This document shows positions 52,938 to 62,221 of a DNA stretch of 64,000 bases, piece by piece (the stretch's first letter is position 1; the number at the start of each line of letters is the position of its first letter). Source of the DNA: Parerythrobacter_A sp963761775 (GTDB lineage Bacteria; Pseudomonadota; Alphaproteobacteria; Sphingomonadales; Sphingomonadaceae); contig CAVXIF010000011.1 of the NCBI GenBank assembly GCA_963761775.1, forward strand, positions 310,001-374,000, read 5' to 3'. Made by a program: the position numbers and the translations under genes. The notes under the pieces were generated by a model. The model ran no database searches, was not told the DNA's origin, and was given only the letters and a program-made list of their open reading frames with translations.

Positions 52938-55106
52938 TCAGGCCGCCAGCGCCGCGAGCAGCAGCAGCGCGACGATGTTGGTAATCTTGATCATCGGGTT
53001 CACGGCGGGACCGGCGGTATCCTTGTAGGGATCACCCACGGTGTCCCCGGTCACGGCCGCCTTGTGCGCTTCCGATCCCTTGCCACCGTGATTGCCGTCT
53101 TCGATATATTTCTTGGCATTGTCCCAGGCCCCGCCACCGGCGGTCATCGACAGCGCGACGAACAGGCCGCCGACAATCACGCCGAGCAACAATGCGCCAA
53201 GCGCGGCAAACCCGTTCACCTGACCGGCGATCGCGGTGATGACGAAATAGACCACGATGGGGGCAAGCACCGGCAGCATGGAAGGCACGATCATTTCCTT
53301 GATCGCCGCCTTGGTAACGAGGTCGACGGTGCGCGCGTAATCGGGCTTCTCGGAATAATCCATGATGCCCGGCTTTTCCTTGAACTGCGCGCGAACGTCC
53401 TTGACCACGTCTCCAGCGGCACGGCCAACCGCCGTCATGCCCATCGCGCCGAACAGATAGGGCAACAAGGCACCCAGCAGCAGGCCGACGATGACGTACG
53501 GGTTCTCGAGGCTGAAATCGACATCGGCCGTCGGGAAGTATTCCGCGAGGTCTGCGGTGTAGGCGGCGAACAGCACCAGTGCGGCCAGACCGGCAGAACC
53601 GATGGCATAACCCTTGGTCACGGCCTTGGTGGTGTTGCCGACTGCATCCAGGGCATCGGTCTTGGCCCGGACGTCCTCGTCCAGCCCCGCCATTTCGGCG
53701 ATGCCGCCCGCATTGTCGGTCACCGGTCCGTAAGCGTCCAGCGCCACGACCATACCCGCCAGTGCCAGCATCGAGGTGGCAGCATAGGCGATGCCCATCA
53801 GCCCGGCGAACTGGTAGGACAGGATGATGCCGGCCACGATGGCCAGCGTCGGCAAGGCTGTCGATTCAAGACTGATCGCCAGACCCTGGATGACGTTGGT
53901 GCCATGGCCCGTTTCCGACGCCTTGGCGATGGAGCGCACGGGGCGGAACTGGGTGCCCGTGTAATATTCGGTGATCCAGATGATGACTCCGGTCAGCACC
54001 AGCCCGACCAGCGAGGAGTAGAACAGATCCCAGCCGGTGAAGGGTTGGAGTGCGGACGTGCCTTCCTCGGCAATCTGGCCGCCATCGACATTGGCGAGGT
54101 TGGTGCCGCCGCCGATCTGCGCGGACATGTCGCCAAGCGCATATTGCATGACGAAGTAGATCAACGGCACGGACAGGATCGCGGTGACAAGGAAGCCCTT
54201 GTACATCGCGCCCATGACGTTGGTGCCGCCGCCCAGACGAACGAAATAGGTGCCGATGATGGAGGTGACGATGCACGCCCCGCCAATCAATAGCGGCAGC
54301 GCCATCAGCGGCAGCAGCAGCGGGCCGGTGGTGGCGAGCAGCAGCGCGGTCAGCACCATCGTCGCGCCGACCGTCACCACATAGGTCTCGAACAAATCGG
54401 CGGCCATGCCCGCGCAATCGCCGACATTGTCGCCCACATTGTCGGCGATAACGGCGGGGTTGCGGGGATCGTCTTCGGGAATGCCCGCTTCCACCTTGCC
54501 GACCAGGTCGGCACCGACATCGGCAGCCTTGGTGAAGATACCACCGCCCAGCCGTGCGAAGATCGAGATGAGCGAGGCACCGAAGGCCAGCGCCACCAGC
54601 GCGTCGATCACGATGCGGTCATTGGGAGCAAGGCCCATCGGCCCGATAAGAACGTAGAAGAACACTGCGATGGCCAAGAGGGCGAGGCCCGCGACCAGCA
54701 TGCCGGTAATGGCACCTGCGCGGAACGCCAGCGTCAGACCCTGCTGCAACCCGCTCATCGCGGCGGCTGCGGTGCGGACGTTGGCGCGGACAGAGATGTT
54801 CATGCCGATGAAACCGGCAACACCCGACAGGATCGCGCCGATCAGGAACCCGGCGGTGGAAATCGGCGCGCCGCCCTTGGGCATGTCGAGAAAGAGGTAC
54901 ACCAGCACAGCCACGACCGCGCCGACAATGCCGATCGCGGTATATTGCCGTTTCAGATAGGCTTGCGCGCCCTCCTGAATGGCAGCGGCGATTTCCGCCA
55001 TCTTGGCATTGCCCGCCGCCGCGCCAAGCACCTGGCGACTGGTGATGAAGCCATAGAGAATGGCCAACAGGCCAAGACCGATCGCGATGATTACGAGTTC
55101 CAACAC
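52938..55106 (-). CDS. hppA: K+-independent membrane H+-pyrophosphatase
   Basis: 722 residues, about 16 membrane helices. It splits PPi and pumps H+ out of the cytoplasm. The PPi site is DVGADLVGKVEAGIPEDDP, followed by NPAVIADNVGDNVGDCAG. The Lys in GNTTKAVTKG replaces the Ala of K+-dependent forms, so the enzyme should not need K+. The GTG at 55106 gives MLELVIIAIG; the frame runs further upstream but without family similarity. Neighbour of thiL. Confidence 0.95.
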   Translation of the reverse strand: MLELVIIAIGLGLLAILYGFITSRQVLGAAAGNAKMAEIAAAIQEGAQAYLKRQYTAIGIVGAVVAVLVYLFLDMPKGGAPISTAGFLIGAILSGVAGFIGMNISVRANVRTAAAAMSGLQQGLTLAFRAGAITGMLVAGLALLAIAVFFYVLIGPMGLAPNDRIVIDALVALAFGASLISIFARLGGGIFTKAADVGADLVGKVEAGIPEDDPRNPAVIADNVGDNVGDCAGMAADLFETYVVTVGATMVLTALLLATTGPLLLPLMALPLLIGGACIVTSIIGTYFVRLGGGTNVMGAMYKGFLVTAILSVPLIYFVMQYALGDMSAQIGGGTNLANVDGGQIAEEGTSALQPFTGWDLFYSSLVGLVLTGVIIWITEYYTGTQFRPVRSIAKASETGHGTNVIQGLAISLESTALPTLAIVAGIILSYQFAGLMGIAYAATSMLALAGMVVALDAYGPVTDNAGGIAEMAGLDEDVRAKTDALDAVGNTTKAVTKGYAIGSAGLAALVLFAAYTADLAEYFPTADVDFSLENPYVIVGLLLGALLPYLFGAMGMTAVGRAAGDVVKDVRAQFKEKPGIMDYSEKPDYARTVDLVTKAAIKEMIVPSMLPVLAPIVVYFVITAIAGQVNGFAALGALLLGVIVGGLFVALSMTAGGGAWDNAKKYIEDGNHGGKGSEAHKAAVTGDTVGDPYKDTAGPAVNPMIKITNIVALLLLAALAA

Positions 55107-55255
55107 ACATCCCCTGTTATGCTGCCCCCGCCCTTGTTCCGGGCAGGTGACGCTGTCGTTATTGTGCGGCGTGCAATGACACCCCCCGCAATGTTGCGCC
55201 ATGCGCTATAGGAACGCGGCGGCTGGCGGCAACCCCTTTTCATGCATAGGTATGT

Positions 55256-56198
55256 TCAGCCATGTTGATAACCCAGCGCACGGTCGCCTGACGGCGCTGT
55301 ACCATCGAGGAGCAGGGCGTTGTCGGCTTTGGGAAGGACAGTCCCGATACGGGACACATCGGCGACATTCTCCGCCGATTTGCCCTGGTCGGTGCTGGCG
55401 GTGAAGAGCAGCGCGTAATCATCGCCCCAGCGCAGCGCGTCGTCCCGTGGTGTTGCGCGTCGCGATGCGGACAGGTCGGTGCAGAACGGCACCGCTCCGC
55501 TTTCGATATCCATCGTCACGCCGCTGGCCTCTGCCATTCGCGAGGCATCGAGCAGCAGCCCGTCGGACACATCCATCATTGCGCTGGCGTTCGGGGCGAG
55601 GGCAATGCCCTGTTCGATTAGGGCGTGCGGGCGGCGATAGGCGGCGGTAAGCGTCGGCGGGCGCGGATGCATCGGCGTCGGTCAGCAGGTCGAACCCGTG
55701 CATCGCCGCGCCGATTTTGCCGCACAGGTAAATGCCGTCCCCGACCGAAGCGCCACCACGCGACGGGACCGGCGCGTGCGTTGCGCGGCCAATCGCGGTC
55801 ATGCCGTAGCTGCGCCCACCCTCCGGCGCGCCAACCGTGTCGCCACCCAACAGCGGCACGTCATACTCCTTCAGAACCTCCGACAATCCCGTCAGGAACC
55901 GGTCATCCGCGCCAGACAGCATATATCCCAGTATCACACCGACGGGTGCAGCACCCTTTGCGGCTAGATCGGAAAGGTTGGTCGCCACCAGTTTCCACGC
56001 GACATCCGCCGCATCGGTGCGCGGGTCGTCGAGCGGCAGGAAATGCGTGCCCTCCACCAGAACATCGTGCGTGATGACCAGCGTTTCCGCGCCGAATTCC
56101 AGCACCGCGCCATCGTCCGCCAGACCACGCGCCGCACTGTGCAGGGGCAGGGCGCGCAGGGCCGCGATGAACGCCGCCTCGCCCGCCGTGCCGGTCAT
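55256..56198 (-). CDS. thiL: Thiamine-monophosphate kinase (apparent +1 frameshift)
   Basis: 313 residues when corrected; it makes thiamine pyrophosphate from thiamine phosphate. The N-terminal half (RGLADDGAVLEFG, THDVLVEGTHFL, AWKLVATNLSDLAAKGA, LLGGDTVGA) is in one frame to about 55655. The C-terminal half (TAAYRRP, MMDVSDGLLLDASRMAEASG, WGDDYALLFT, GYQHG) is in the next. One surplus base between 55646 and 55655 joins them. Both halves hold all ATP and metal motifs, so a simple sequence error is more likely than a dead gene. The start is five bases after the nusB stop. Confidence 0.9.
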
Positions 56199-56203
56199 GC
56201 GGG

Positions 56204-56653
56204 CTATTGCCGCACCTCTTTGGCCAGCGCGTCGAGGATGCCGTTTACGAATTTCGCCTCGCGATCATCGAAGAACGCCTTGGCGACATCCAGATATTCG
56301 CCGATTACAGTACCGACGGCCACGTCGGGCCGCGCCAGCAGCTCGTAGGTTCCGGCGCGCAGGATTTGCAGCATCGTCTTGTCCATCCGCGCGATGGTCC
56401 AGCCCGACGCCAGCCGTGCGGCGAGTTTGCCGTCGATCTCTTCGCGCCGCGCCGCCACGCCGCCGACCACATCGTCGAAGAAATCGACATCGGCGTCGGC
56501 ATACTGATCGTCCTCGATTTCGCGCCCCAGCCGGTGCTGGTGGAATTCGTCGAGCAGCTTGGCCAGCGCGGTGCCTTCCATCTGCTGCTGATACAAGGCC
56601 TGCACCGCTGCCAGCCGCGCGGCGGAGCGCGCTTTCCGGGTGTTCTTGCTCAT
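56204..56653 (-). CDS. nusB: Transcription antitermination factor NusB
   Basis: 149-residue all-helical protein that binds boxA RNA with S10 in rRNA antitermination. RSAARLAAVQALYQQQMEG is the family N-terminus, and GEYLDVAKAFFDDREAKFVNGILDAL the C-terminal helices. It overlaps hisD by four bases (ATGA), so hisG-hisD-nusB-thiL form a likely operon. Confidence 0.95.
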   Translation of the reverse strand: MSKNTRKARSAARLAAVQALYQQQMEGTALAKLLDEFHQHRLGREIEDDQYADADVDFFDDVVGGVAARREEIDGKLAARLASGWTIARMDKTMLQILRAGTYELLARPDVAVGTVIGEYLDVAKAFFDDREAKFVNGILDALAKEVRQ

Positions 56654-57942
56654 GTGTTCAATCTCAGCGAAATCGACTTCGCGTGGGCTGGCAGGCCTTC
56701 CGCCTCGGCCAGCGCGACGCCCGCCGGTCCGATGGCGGCAAGCGCGTCTTCGCTGGCCGACAGGAAGCTGGTCCGCTTCATGAAGTCCAGCACCGACAGC
56801 CCGCTGGAAAAGCGCGCGCGCCGTCCGGTGGGCAGGACATGGTTCGGGCCAGCGACATAATCGCCGATGGCTTCGGGCGACTGGCGGCCCAGAAACACGC
56901 TGCCCGCATGGCGCAGCTTGGCGAACAGCGGTTCGGGGTCCGCCACGGCCAGCTCGACATGCTCGGCGGCAAGGCGGTTCGCCAGTTCAACGGCTTCGTC
57001 CAGATCGCGCACTACCACGATAACGCCGTGGTCGCGCCAGCTCGCCTGTGCCACCTTCGCAGTGGGCAGCATGGCGGCTTCGATGTCGATGCGGTCCGTG
57101 ACTTGCGCGGCAAATGCGGCATCGTCGGTGAGGAGGATGGATTGCGCGGACGGGTCGTGCTCGGCCTGGCTCAGCAAGTCGGCGGCGATCCATTCGACTG
57201 TGTTCTGCCCGTCCGCGATGACCAGAATCTCGCTCGGCCCGGCGACCATGTCGATGCCGACCACGCCGTAAAGCTGGCGCTTGGCCTCCGCGACCCACGC
57301 ATTGCCGGGGCCGGTCACCACATCGACCGCGTCGATGGTGTCCGTACCGTACGCCAACGCCGCGACCGCCTGCGCCCCGCCGATTGTCCAGAGTGTGTCC
57401 AGCCCCGCGACATGCGCCGCCGCCAGCACCAGCGGATTGACCGCCCCCTGTGGTGCAGGCGATACCGCCACGATACGCGGCACGCCCGCAACCTTGGCAG
57501 GAATGGCGTTCATCAGCAGCGAGCTGGGATAAGCGGCGCGTCCGCCGGGAACGTAAATGCCCGCCGCGTCGACCGCCCGCCAGCGCGCACCCAGCCGCAT
57601 TCCGACGGAGTCAGTCGTATCGGTATCGGTCGGCAACTGCCCGCGATGATACGTCTCGATGCGCTCCGCCGCGAGAGTGAGGGCATCCTGCAACGCCGTG
57701 TCCAGCCCTTCGAACGCCGCCGCGAAGTCGCCCGTGCCCAACCGCCAGTTGTCGGGGTCGCCAAGCGCGTGGCCGTCGAACCGCTGCGTATATCTCACCA
57801 CCGCCGCGTCGCCAGCGTTTTTCACATCGGCAAGGATGGCCTGCACGTCGGACGAGACATCGGCATCGCTCTCGCGCCGGTCCGCGACGATGCGGGCGAA
57901 GGCTTGCTCGAAACCGGGGTTGCTGCTGTCGAGGCGCTGCAT
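56650..57942 (-). CDS. hisD: Histidinol dehydrogenase
   Basis: 430-residue zinc enzyme that does the last two oxidations to L-histidine. Found in order: GIYVPGGRAAYPSSLLMNAIP, GGAQAVAALAYGT, GPGNAWVAEAKRQLYG, GPSEILVIAD, and GPNHVLPTGRRARFSSGLSV with a zinc-binding His. Start MQRLDSSNP at 57942 overlaps the hisG stop. Operon with hisG and nusB. Confidence 0.96.
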   Translation of the reverse strand: MQRLDSSNPGFEQAFARIVADRRESDADVSSDVQAILADVKNAGDAAVVRYTQRFDGHALGDPDNWRLGTGDFAAAFEGLDTALQDALTLAAERIETYHRGQLPTDTDTTDSVGMRLGARWRAVDAAGIYVPGGRAAYPSSLLMNAIPAKVAGVPRIVAVSPAPQGAVNPLVLAAAHVAGLDTLWTIGGAQAVAALAYGTDTIDAVDVVTGPGNAWVAEAKRQLYGVVGIDMVAGPSEILVIADGQNTVEWIAADLLSQAEHDPSAQSILLTDDAAFAAQVTDRIDIEAAMLPTAKVAQASWRDHGVIVVVRDLDEAVELANRLAAEHVELAVADPEPLFAKLRHAGSVFLGRQSPEAIGDYVAGPNHVLPTGRRARFSSGLSVLDFMKRTSFLSASEDALAAIGPAGVALAEAEGLPAHAKSISLRLNT

Positions 57943-58607
57943 CAGGCGGCGTCCTGCCCGGCAATCCGGGCGGCGTTGCGGCGGAAGGCATCGACAAGGG
58001 TGGCGATGCGCGCATCGGTTTTCAACGCAGTACGGTTCACGATCAGCCTTGCCGAAATGTCCATGATGCGCGCGGTTTCGACAAGGCCGTTCTGCGCCAG
58101 CGTGCGTCCGGTGGAAACCAGGTCCACAATCCGGTTGCACATGCCCAGGCTGGGCGCGATTTCCATTGCCCCGTTCAGCTTGATGCATTCCGCCTGCATC
58201 CCCTGCGCCGCGAAATGGCGGCGGGTCAGGCCGGGATATTTGGTGGCGACGCGCACATGGCTTGCCCCGTCCAGCGTGTCGTTATCATCTTGGGGTTGCG
58301 CCACGGACAGGCGGCAATGTCCGACATCCAGATCGACCGGGGCATAGAGGTCCGCATAGTCGAACTCCTCGATCACGTCCGAACCGACAATGCCGAGCTG
58401 TGCCGCACCCTGCGCCACGAAGGTCGCCACATCGAACGCGCGCACGCGGATGAGGCTCAGATCGTCACGCGTCGTGCCGAAGATCAGGCTACGGTTCGCC
58501 TTGTCGTGAAAGGCGGCTTCGGGCACCACGCCTGCATCCGCCATCACGGGCAGTGCTTCTTCGAGGATGCGGCCCTTGGGAATGGCAAAAATCAGCGGGT
58601 TCGACAT
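57942..58607 (-). CDS. hisG: ATP phosphoribosyltransferase, short form
   Basis: 221-residue first enzyme of histidine synthesis. It has IPKGRILEEALP, DVATFVAQGAAQLGIVGSDVIEE and VDLVSTGRTLAQNGL, as in all HisG. The length matches the short form, which lacks the C-terminal regulatory domain and needs HisZ for activity and histidine feedback. No hisZ is in the window. The start at 58607 (MSNPLIFAIPKG) is clear. Confidence 0.95.
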   Translation of the reverse strand: MSNPLIFAIPKGRILEEALPVMADAGVVPEAAFHDKANRSLIFGTTRDDLSLIRVRAFDVATFVAQGAAQLGIVGSDVIEEFDYADLYAPVDLDVGHCRLSVAQPQDDNDTLDGASHVRVATKYPGLTRRHFAAQGMQAECIKLNGAMEIAPSLGMCNRIVDLVSTGRTLAQNGLVETARIMDISARLIVNRTALKTDARIATLVDAFRRNAARIAGQDAA

Positions 58608-58651
58608 GTCGGCGCCGCTGATAGGCAAGACGCTGCGAAAGGGCAATCGGC

Positions 58652-59764
58652 ATGGCTGATGGCGGCACTGAAATCGGCGGGGATTATGGGGCGGCGATGG
58701 ACATTGCCGATATCCCCGCCGCCATCGCCTGGCAGGCCGAACATGCGGCGCGGGCGGGCGCACCGGGCACTGCCGCCGTGGTGCGCGCGATGCTGGCGGT
58801 GCTGCGCGGCGAGACGGCGGTCGGGCGGCGGATGGCGGGGTGGCAGGGGCTGACCTTGCAGGACGCGATGCCGCTGCGCCTGCATGGTGGTTTGCACCAT
58901 CTGCTGCTGTCGGGCGCGGACACGCGGCTGGCGCGGGTGTATTCGGGCGAAATGACGGACCAGAATGCGGTGGACGCGCTGGTTTGCGATCTTGTGGAAA
59001 CCTACGATGCGCGCTTGCTGCCGTGGCTCGACGGGCCGCCGCAGACGAACGAGGCGGGGCGCTCGGCCAGCATCATGGCGGGTCTGCTCTGGCTGGCGCA
59101 GCATGTGCCGCCGCGCTTCCGCCTGTTCGAGATCGGCAGCAGCGCGGGCATCAATACGATGCTGGACCGCTACCGTTTCGAGCTGGGTGGGGTATCGGCT
59201 GGTCCGGCAGATTCGCCGATGGTCATCGCGCCCGATTGGCGCGGCCTGCCGCCGCCCGCCACTACGCCCGATATCGTCGGCATCGAAGGATGCGACGTCG
59301 CGCCCGTCGATCTGACCGACGCCGATGCTGCCCTGCGGCTGAAAGGCTATGTCTGGCCCGAAGCCACAGAGCGCATGGGCCGCATCGATGCCGCCTTCGC
59401 ACTGGCGCGGGCCGCGCCGCCGTTGATGGTGAAAAGCGACGCGGCGGATTTCGTCGAAGCGGTCTTCGAACGCCCGCCCGAAAGTGGCGTAACCCGCGTC
59501 CTGTTTCACTCGATTGTCTGGCAATATATTCCCGAAGACCGCCAGCAACGGATTACCGCCGCGATGGCACGCGCCGGGGCCGCCGCCGATGCGGAAACGC
59601 CGTTAGCCTGGATCGCGCTGGAAACGAACCGCGAAACCTTCGCGCACGAACTCACCGTGCGATACTGGCCGGGGCAGGCAGAACCGGTCTTGCTCGCCAC
59701 GGCACACCCGCATGGCGCATGGGTCGAATGGCGCGGCTCGACCGGGAACGGGTCGGGGACCTAG
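58652..59764 (+). CDS. DUF2332 protein
   Basis: 370-residue protein of unknown function. LFEIGSSAGINTMLDRYRF is the family hallmark and looks like a SAM-type glycine loop, so a methyltransferase relation is possible. VFHSIVWQYIP lies in the second half. Divergent from hisG (44-base gap) and convergent with amphi-Trp, whose stop overlaps its own. Confidence 0.85.
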   Translation: MADGGTEIGGDYGAAMDIADIPAAIAWQAEHAARAGAPGTAAVVRAMLAVLRGETAVGRRMAGWQGLTLQDAMPLRLHGGLHHLLLSGADTRLARVYSGEMTDQNAVDALVCDLVETYDARLLPWLDGPPQTNEAGRSASIMAGLLWLAQHVPPRFRLFEIGSSAGINTMLDRYRFELGGVSAGPADSPMVIAPDWRGLPPPATTPDIVGIEGCDVAPVDLTDADAALRLKGYVWPEATERMGRIDAAFALARAAPPLMVKSDAADFVEAVFERPPESGVTRVLFHSIVWQYIPEDRQQRITAAMARAGAAADAETPLAWIALETNRETFAHELTVRYWPGQAEPVLLATAHPHGAWVEWRGSTGNGSGT

Positions 59765-59976
59765 CGAGTCCAGCGGAATTGGAACTCCAGCTCTTCCTCG
59801 TCGCCCTCGCGTTCGTGCTCGATCGAGAACACGGCATCGGCGGGCACTTTGATCTTCTCGTTGTCGACCTGGATTTCGAAACTCTTGCCGTCGCGTAAAG
59901 CCGCGATCAAACGCTCCAGCTTCTGGATATTCTGGTTGGTCGAGTAGGATTTTTCGACATCGCGATCTTCGGTCAT
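59761..59976 (-). CDS. Amphi-Trp domain protein
   Basis: 71 residues. It matches the small amphi-Trp family, named for alternating hydrophobics and a Trp in the final strand (EELEFQFRW). The start at 59976 has GGAG six bases upstream, better than ATG 59988. The function is unknown. Two perfect palindromes lie in its upstream region. Confidence 0.83.
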   Translation of the reverse strand: MTEDRDVEKSYSTNQNIQKLERLIAALRDGKSFEIQVDNEKIKVPADAVFSIEHEREGDEEELEFQFRWTR

Positions 59977-59988
59977 GCTGATCTCCAA

Positions 59989-60044
59989 AGTTGTCCGGAC
60001 AACTATCCGGGCGGGTTCGGCTCCTGTCGGGTTGTCCGGACAAC
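59989..60044. promoter_or_regulatory. Two perfect TTGTCCGGACAA palindromes, 41 bases apart
   Basis: AGTTGTCCGGACAACT (59989-60004) is a perfect 16-base palindrome, and GTTGTCCGGACAAC (60031-60044) a perfect 14-base copy. Centres are 41 bases apart, close to four helical turns, so two dimers would lie on one face of DNA. They sit between the stop of the epoxide-hydrolase-like gene and the amphi-Trp start, the only promoter space for the latter. The form suits a GntR or LacI/TetR-like regulator. No regulator gene is adjacent. Confidence 0.65.
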
Positions 60045-60071
60045 TTGACGCAGAATTGCTTCAATTTCCGG

Positions 60072-60995
60072 TCAGTCGGCCTTCAGCAGGAACGTGTCCA
60101 TCGCCGCGTTGAACCGGTCGGGGGCTTCCCACGGTACGAAATGCCCGCAATTCTCGACCCGTTCGATGCGCAAGGTGTCCACAAAGGCGTCCAACCCCTC
60201 CAGGTTCGACGCGGGCAGCGCCAGATCGTCCATGGCCCAGATTACCAGCGTCGGGATCGCCAGATTGGGCAAAACCGGCGGTTTCCAGCCATCGGGCAGG
60301 GCGAAGGGTTCGTCCATCTCCGGCACCACCAGCGGGCTGGCGCGGTAATAGTTGAGCATCCCGAACGCCGCATCCCGGTCTTCCCAGTCCCGCAACAAGG
60401 CCGCGCGTTCCTCCGCTTCCATCGCGTCCGACTTGTCCCACCGCACCGCCTTTTGCAGCAGCCCGGTCAACCCCTCCTCGCGGATCAGGCGATCGTTCGC
60501 CGGATCGCGAAAGGCGCGGATATACTGGCTTGCCGCGCGCTGTTCACGGTTTGTGTAAAGAAGTTTCGAAAAAACAATGGGATGCGGTGCATTGGCGATC
60601 ACGGCGCGCTCGACGCGGCCCCCCATCTGCCCGCCCAACGCCACGCCCCACGCAATTGCGCCGCCCCAGTCGTGGCCAATAATCGTGAACCGATCGACCC
60701 CCAGCGCATCGGCCAGCAGAAATACGTCGCCGATCAGCTTGTCCGGCGTATATTCGGCGGTTTCCTGCGGTTTCGACGACCCGCGATAACCGCGTTGGTC
60801 CGGCGCGATGCAGCGGAAACGGGGCGCGAAATGCGGGATTTGGTGCCGCCAGGTGCGGTGGCTTTCGGGAAATCCGTGCAGGAATATCAGTACTGGCGCA
60901 TCGGACGCACCCGGTGGTGAGCCGGTATCCACGACGTCCAGCGCGATGCCATTTGCGAGTTCGACGCGGGTTTGCTCTGGCAAGGCGGAAGTCAC
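60072..60995 (-). CDS. Epoxide-hydrolase-like alpha/beta hydrolase
   Basis: 307 residues. The nucleophile is Asp in GHDWGG, with HGFPES as oxyanion loop, DQRGYRGSSKP as family signature, and His in CGHFVPWEAPD. An Asp nucleophile with HGFP points to epoxide hydrolase or haloalkane dehalogenase-like chemistry; the motif is closer to epoxide hydrolases. It overlaps the pirin gene by four bases (ATGA). The substrate is unknown. Confidence 0.87.
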   Translation of the reverse strand: MTSALPEQTRVELANGIALDVVDTGSPPGASDAPVLIFLHGFPESHRTWRHQIPHFAPRFRCIAPDQRGYRGSSKPQETAEYTPDKLIGDVFLLADALGVDRFTIIGHDWGGAIAWGVALGGQMGGRVERAVIANAPHPIVFSKLLYTNREQRAASQYIRAFRDPANDRLIREEGLTGLLQKAVRWDKSDAMEAEERAALLRDWEDRDAAFGMLNYYRASPLVVPEMDEPFALPDGWKPPVLPNLAIPTLVIWAMDDLALPASNLEGLDAFVDTLRIERVENCGHFVPWEAPDRFNAAMDTFLLKAD

Positions 60996-61873
60996 GGATA
61001 ACTCACGGTTTTTGGGGTCGCCGGCAAGGGTATATACTCTTCGCTATCCCCCGGCACTGTGTCGAAACGGCCCTCGCGCCAGTCCGTCTTGGCCTGTTCG
61101 ATGCGGTCCGGGTCGGAGCTGACGAAGTTCCACCACACATGCCGCTTCGTCGCAAACGCCTCGCCGCCCAGCAGCATCACGCGCGCGCCCTTGGTGCTGC
61201 TCAGCACCGGTTCCGCTTCGGGTGCAAGCACGGTGAGTTCGTACAGCGCGATTGACCGATCACCCACTTTCGCCTCTCCGCCAACCAGCATCACGGCGCG
61301 CTCATCGGCGCTTTTATCGAGCGGAATGCAGCCATCTGGACCGAGCACGATCTCGGCATATATCGTATGCGCATGGGTGGTGGTCTTGGCGCGCTCGCCC
61401 CACAATTCGCCCATGATTACCGTAGCTTGCGCGCCGCTCTGCTCGACCTGCGGCAAGTCCTTCACCGCCTCGAAAGCAGGGGCTATCTCTTCGCGGCCGT
61501 CGGGCAGGGCGAGCCAGGTCTGCATCCCGTAAAGCGATGGTCCCGCGGCACGCTCAGCCTCGGGGCTGCGCTCCGAATGCACGATGCCGCGCCCCGCCGT
61601 CATCAGGTTCACCTGCCCCGGACGGATGGTCGAGAACGTGCCCAGGCTGTCGCGATGTTCGATAACGCCCTGAAACAGCCATGTGACCGTCGCCAGGTTG
61701 ATATGGGGATGCGGCCGCACATCCATCCCGCTGCCGATATCGAGCTGTGCCGGGCCGAACTGGTCGACGAAGATGAACGGCCCCACCATCGTGCGCGCCC
61801 TTGCAGGCAGCGCGCGACGCACAGTGAACTGGCCGAGATCATGCGAAACCGGCGTGATCGTCTGCGCAATCAT
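60992..61873 (-). CDS. Pirin family protein
   Basis: 293-residue bicupin. The metal ligands H55 and H57 (RPHPHINL), H99 and E101 (GRGIVHSE) are all present. GPFIFVDQFGP near residue 31 and the YGMQTWLALP region are family signs. Pirins can be quercetinases or redox regulators. Overlapped at both ends by bolA and the hydrolase, so the three form one minus-strand operon. Confidence 0.92.
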   Translation of the reverse strand: MIAQTITPVSHDLGQFTVRRALPARARTMVGPFIFVDQFGPAQLDIGSGMDVRPHPHINLATVTWLFQGVIEHRDSLGTFSTIRPGQVNLMTAGRGIVHSERSPEAERAAGPSLYGMQTWLALPDGREEIAPAFEAVKDLPQVEQSGAQATVIMGELWGERAKTTTHAHTIYAEIVLGPDGCIPLDKSADERAVMLVGGEAKVGDRSIALYELTVLAPEAEPVLSSTKGARVMLLGGEAFATKRHVWWNFVSSDPDRIEQAKTDWREGRFDTVPGDSEEYIPLPATPKTVSYP

Positions 61874-62139
61874 GGCGTTGGCGCGCTGGCCTGTATGGCA
61901 ACCGCGTGGACGCGCTGCCCGACGATGTCGCCCAGGGCCGCGATGACCGCGCGCTGGCGCTGGAGCCGGGATTGCTGTGCGAAACCAGGCGCTTCGATGA
62001 CGATGGTGAAATGCGATTCCCCGCTGCCGTCGTCGCCGGAATGGCCGCTATGGCTGGCACTGTCATTGACGATTTGCAGGCGCGTCGGCGCGAACGCGTC
62101 GGTCAGCAGCCGCTCCATTTCCTCGGTCACATCCGGCAT
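61870..62139 (-). CDS. BolA family protein
   Basis: 89 residues with the class II KH-like fold: VNDSASHSGH near residue 25, HFTIVIEAPGF in the middle, and VHAVAIQA at the end. The loop carries an SHSGH segment rather than the usual C/H. Partners of monothiol glutaredoxins in Fe-S traffic, or stress regulators. First gene of bolA - pirin - hydrolase, overlapping by four bases; divergent from the J-domain gene. Confidence 0.88.
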   Translation of the reverse strand: MPDVTEEMERLLTDAFAPTRLQIVNDSASHSGHSGDDGSGESHFTIVIEAPGFAQQSRLQRQRAVIAALGDIVGQRVHAVAIQASAPTP

Positions 62140-62221
62140 TCACAACTCCTTGTCGTAAACTGGGTTTTACCCGTCGCACAGGGCTTGTCCATGCCCCATC
62201 CGCTGCCCATTAAAGGATGCT

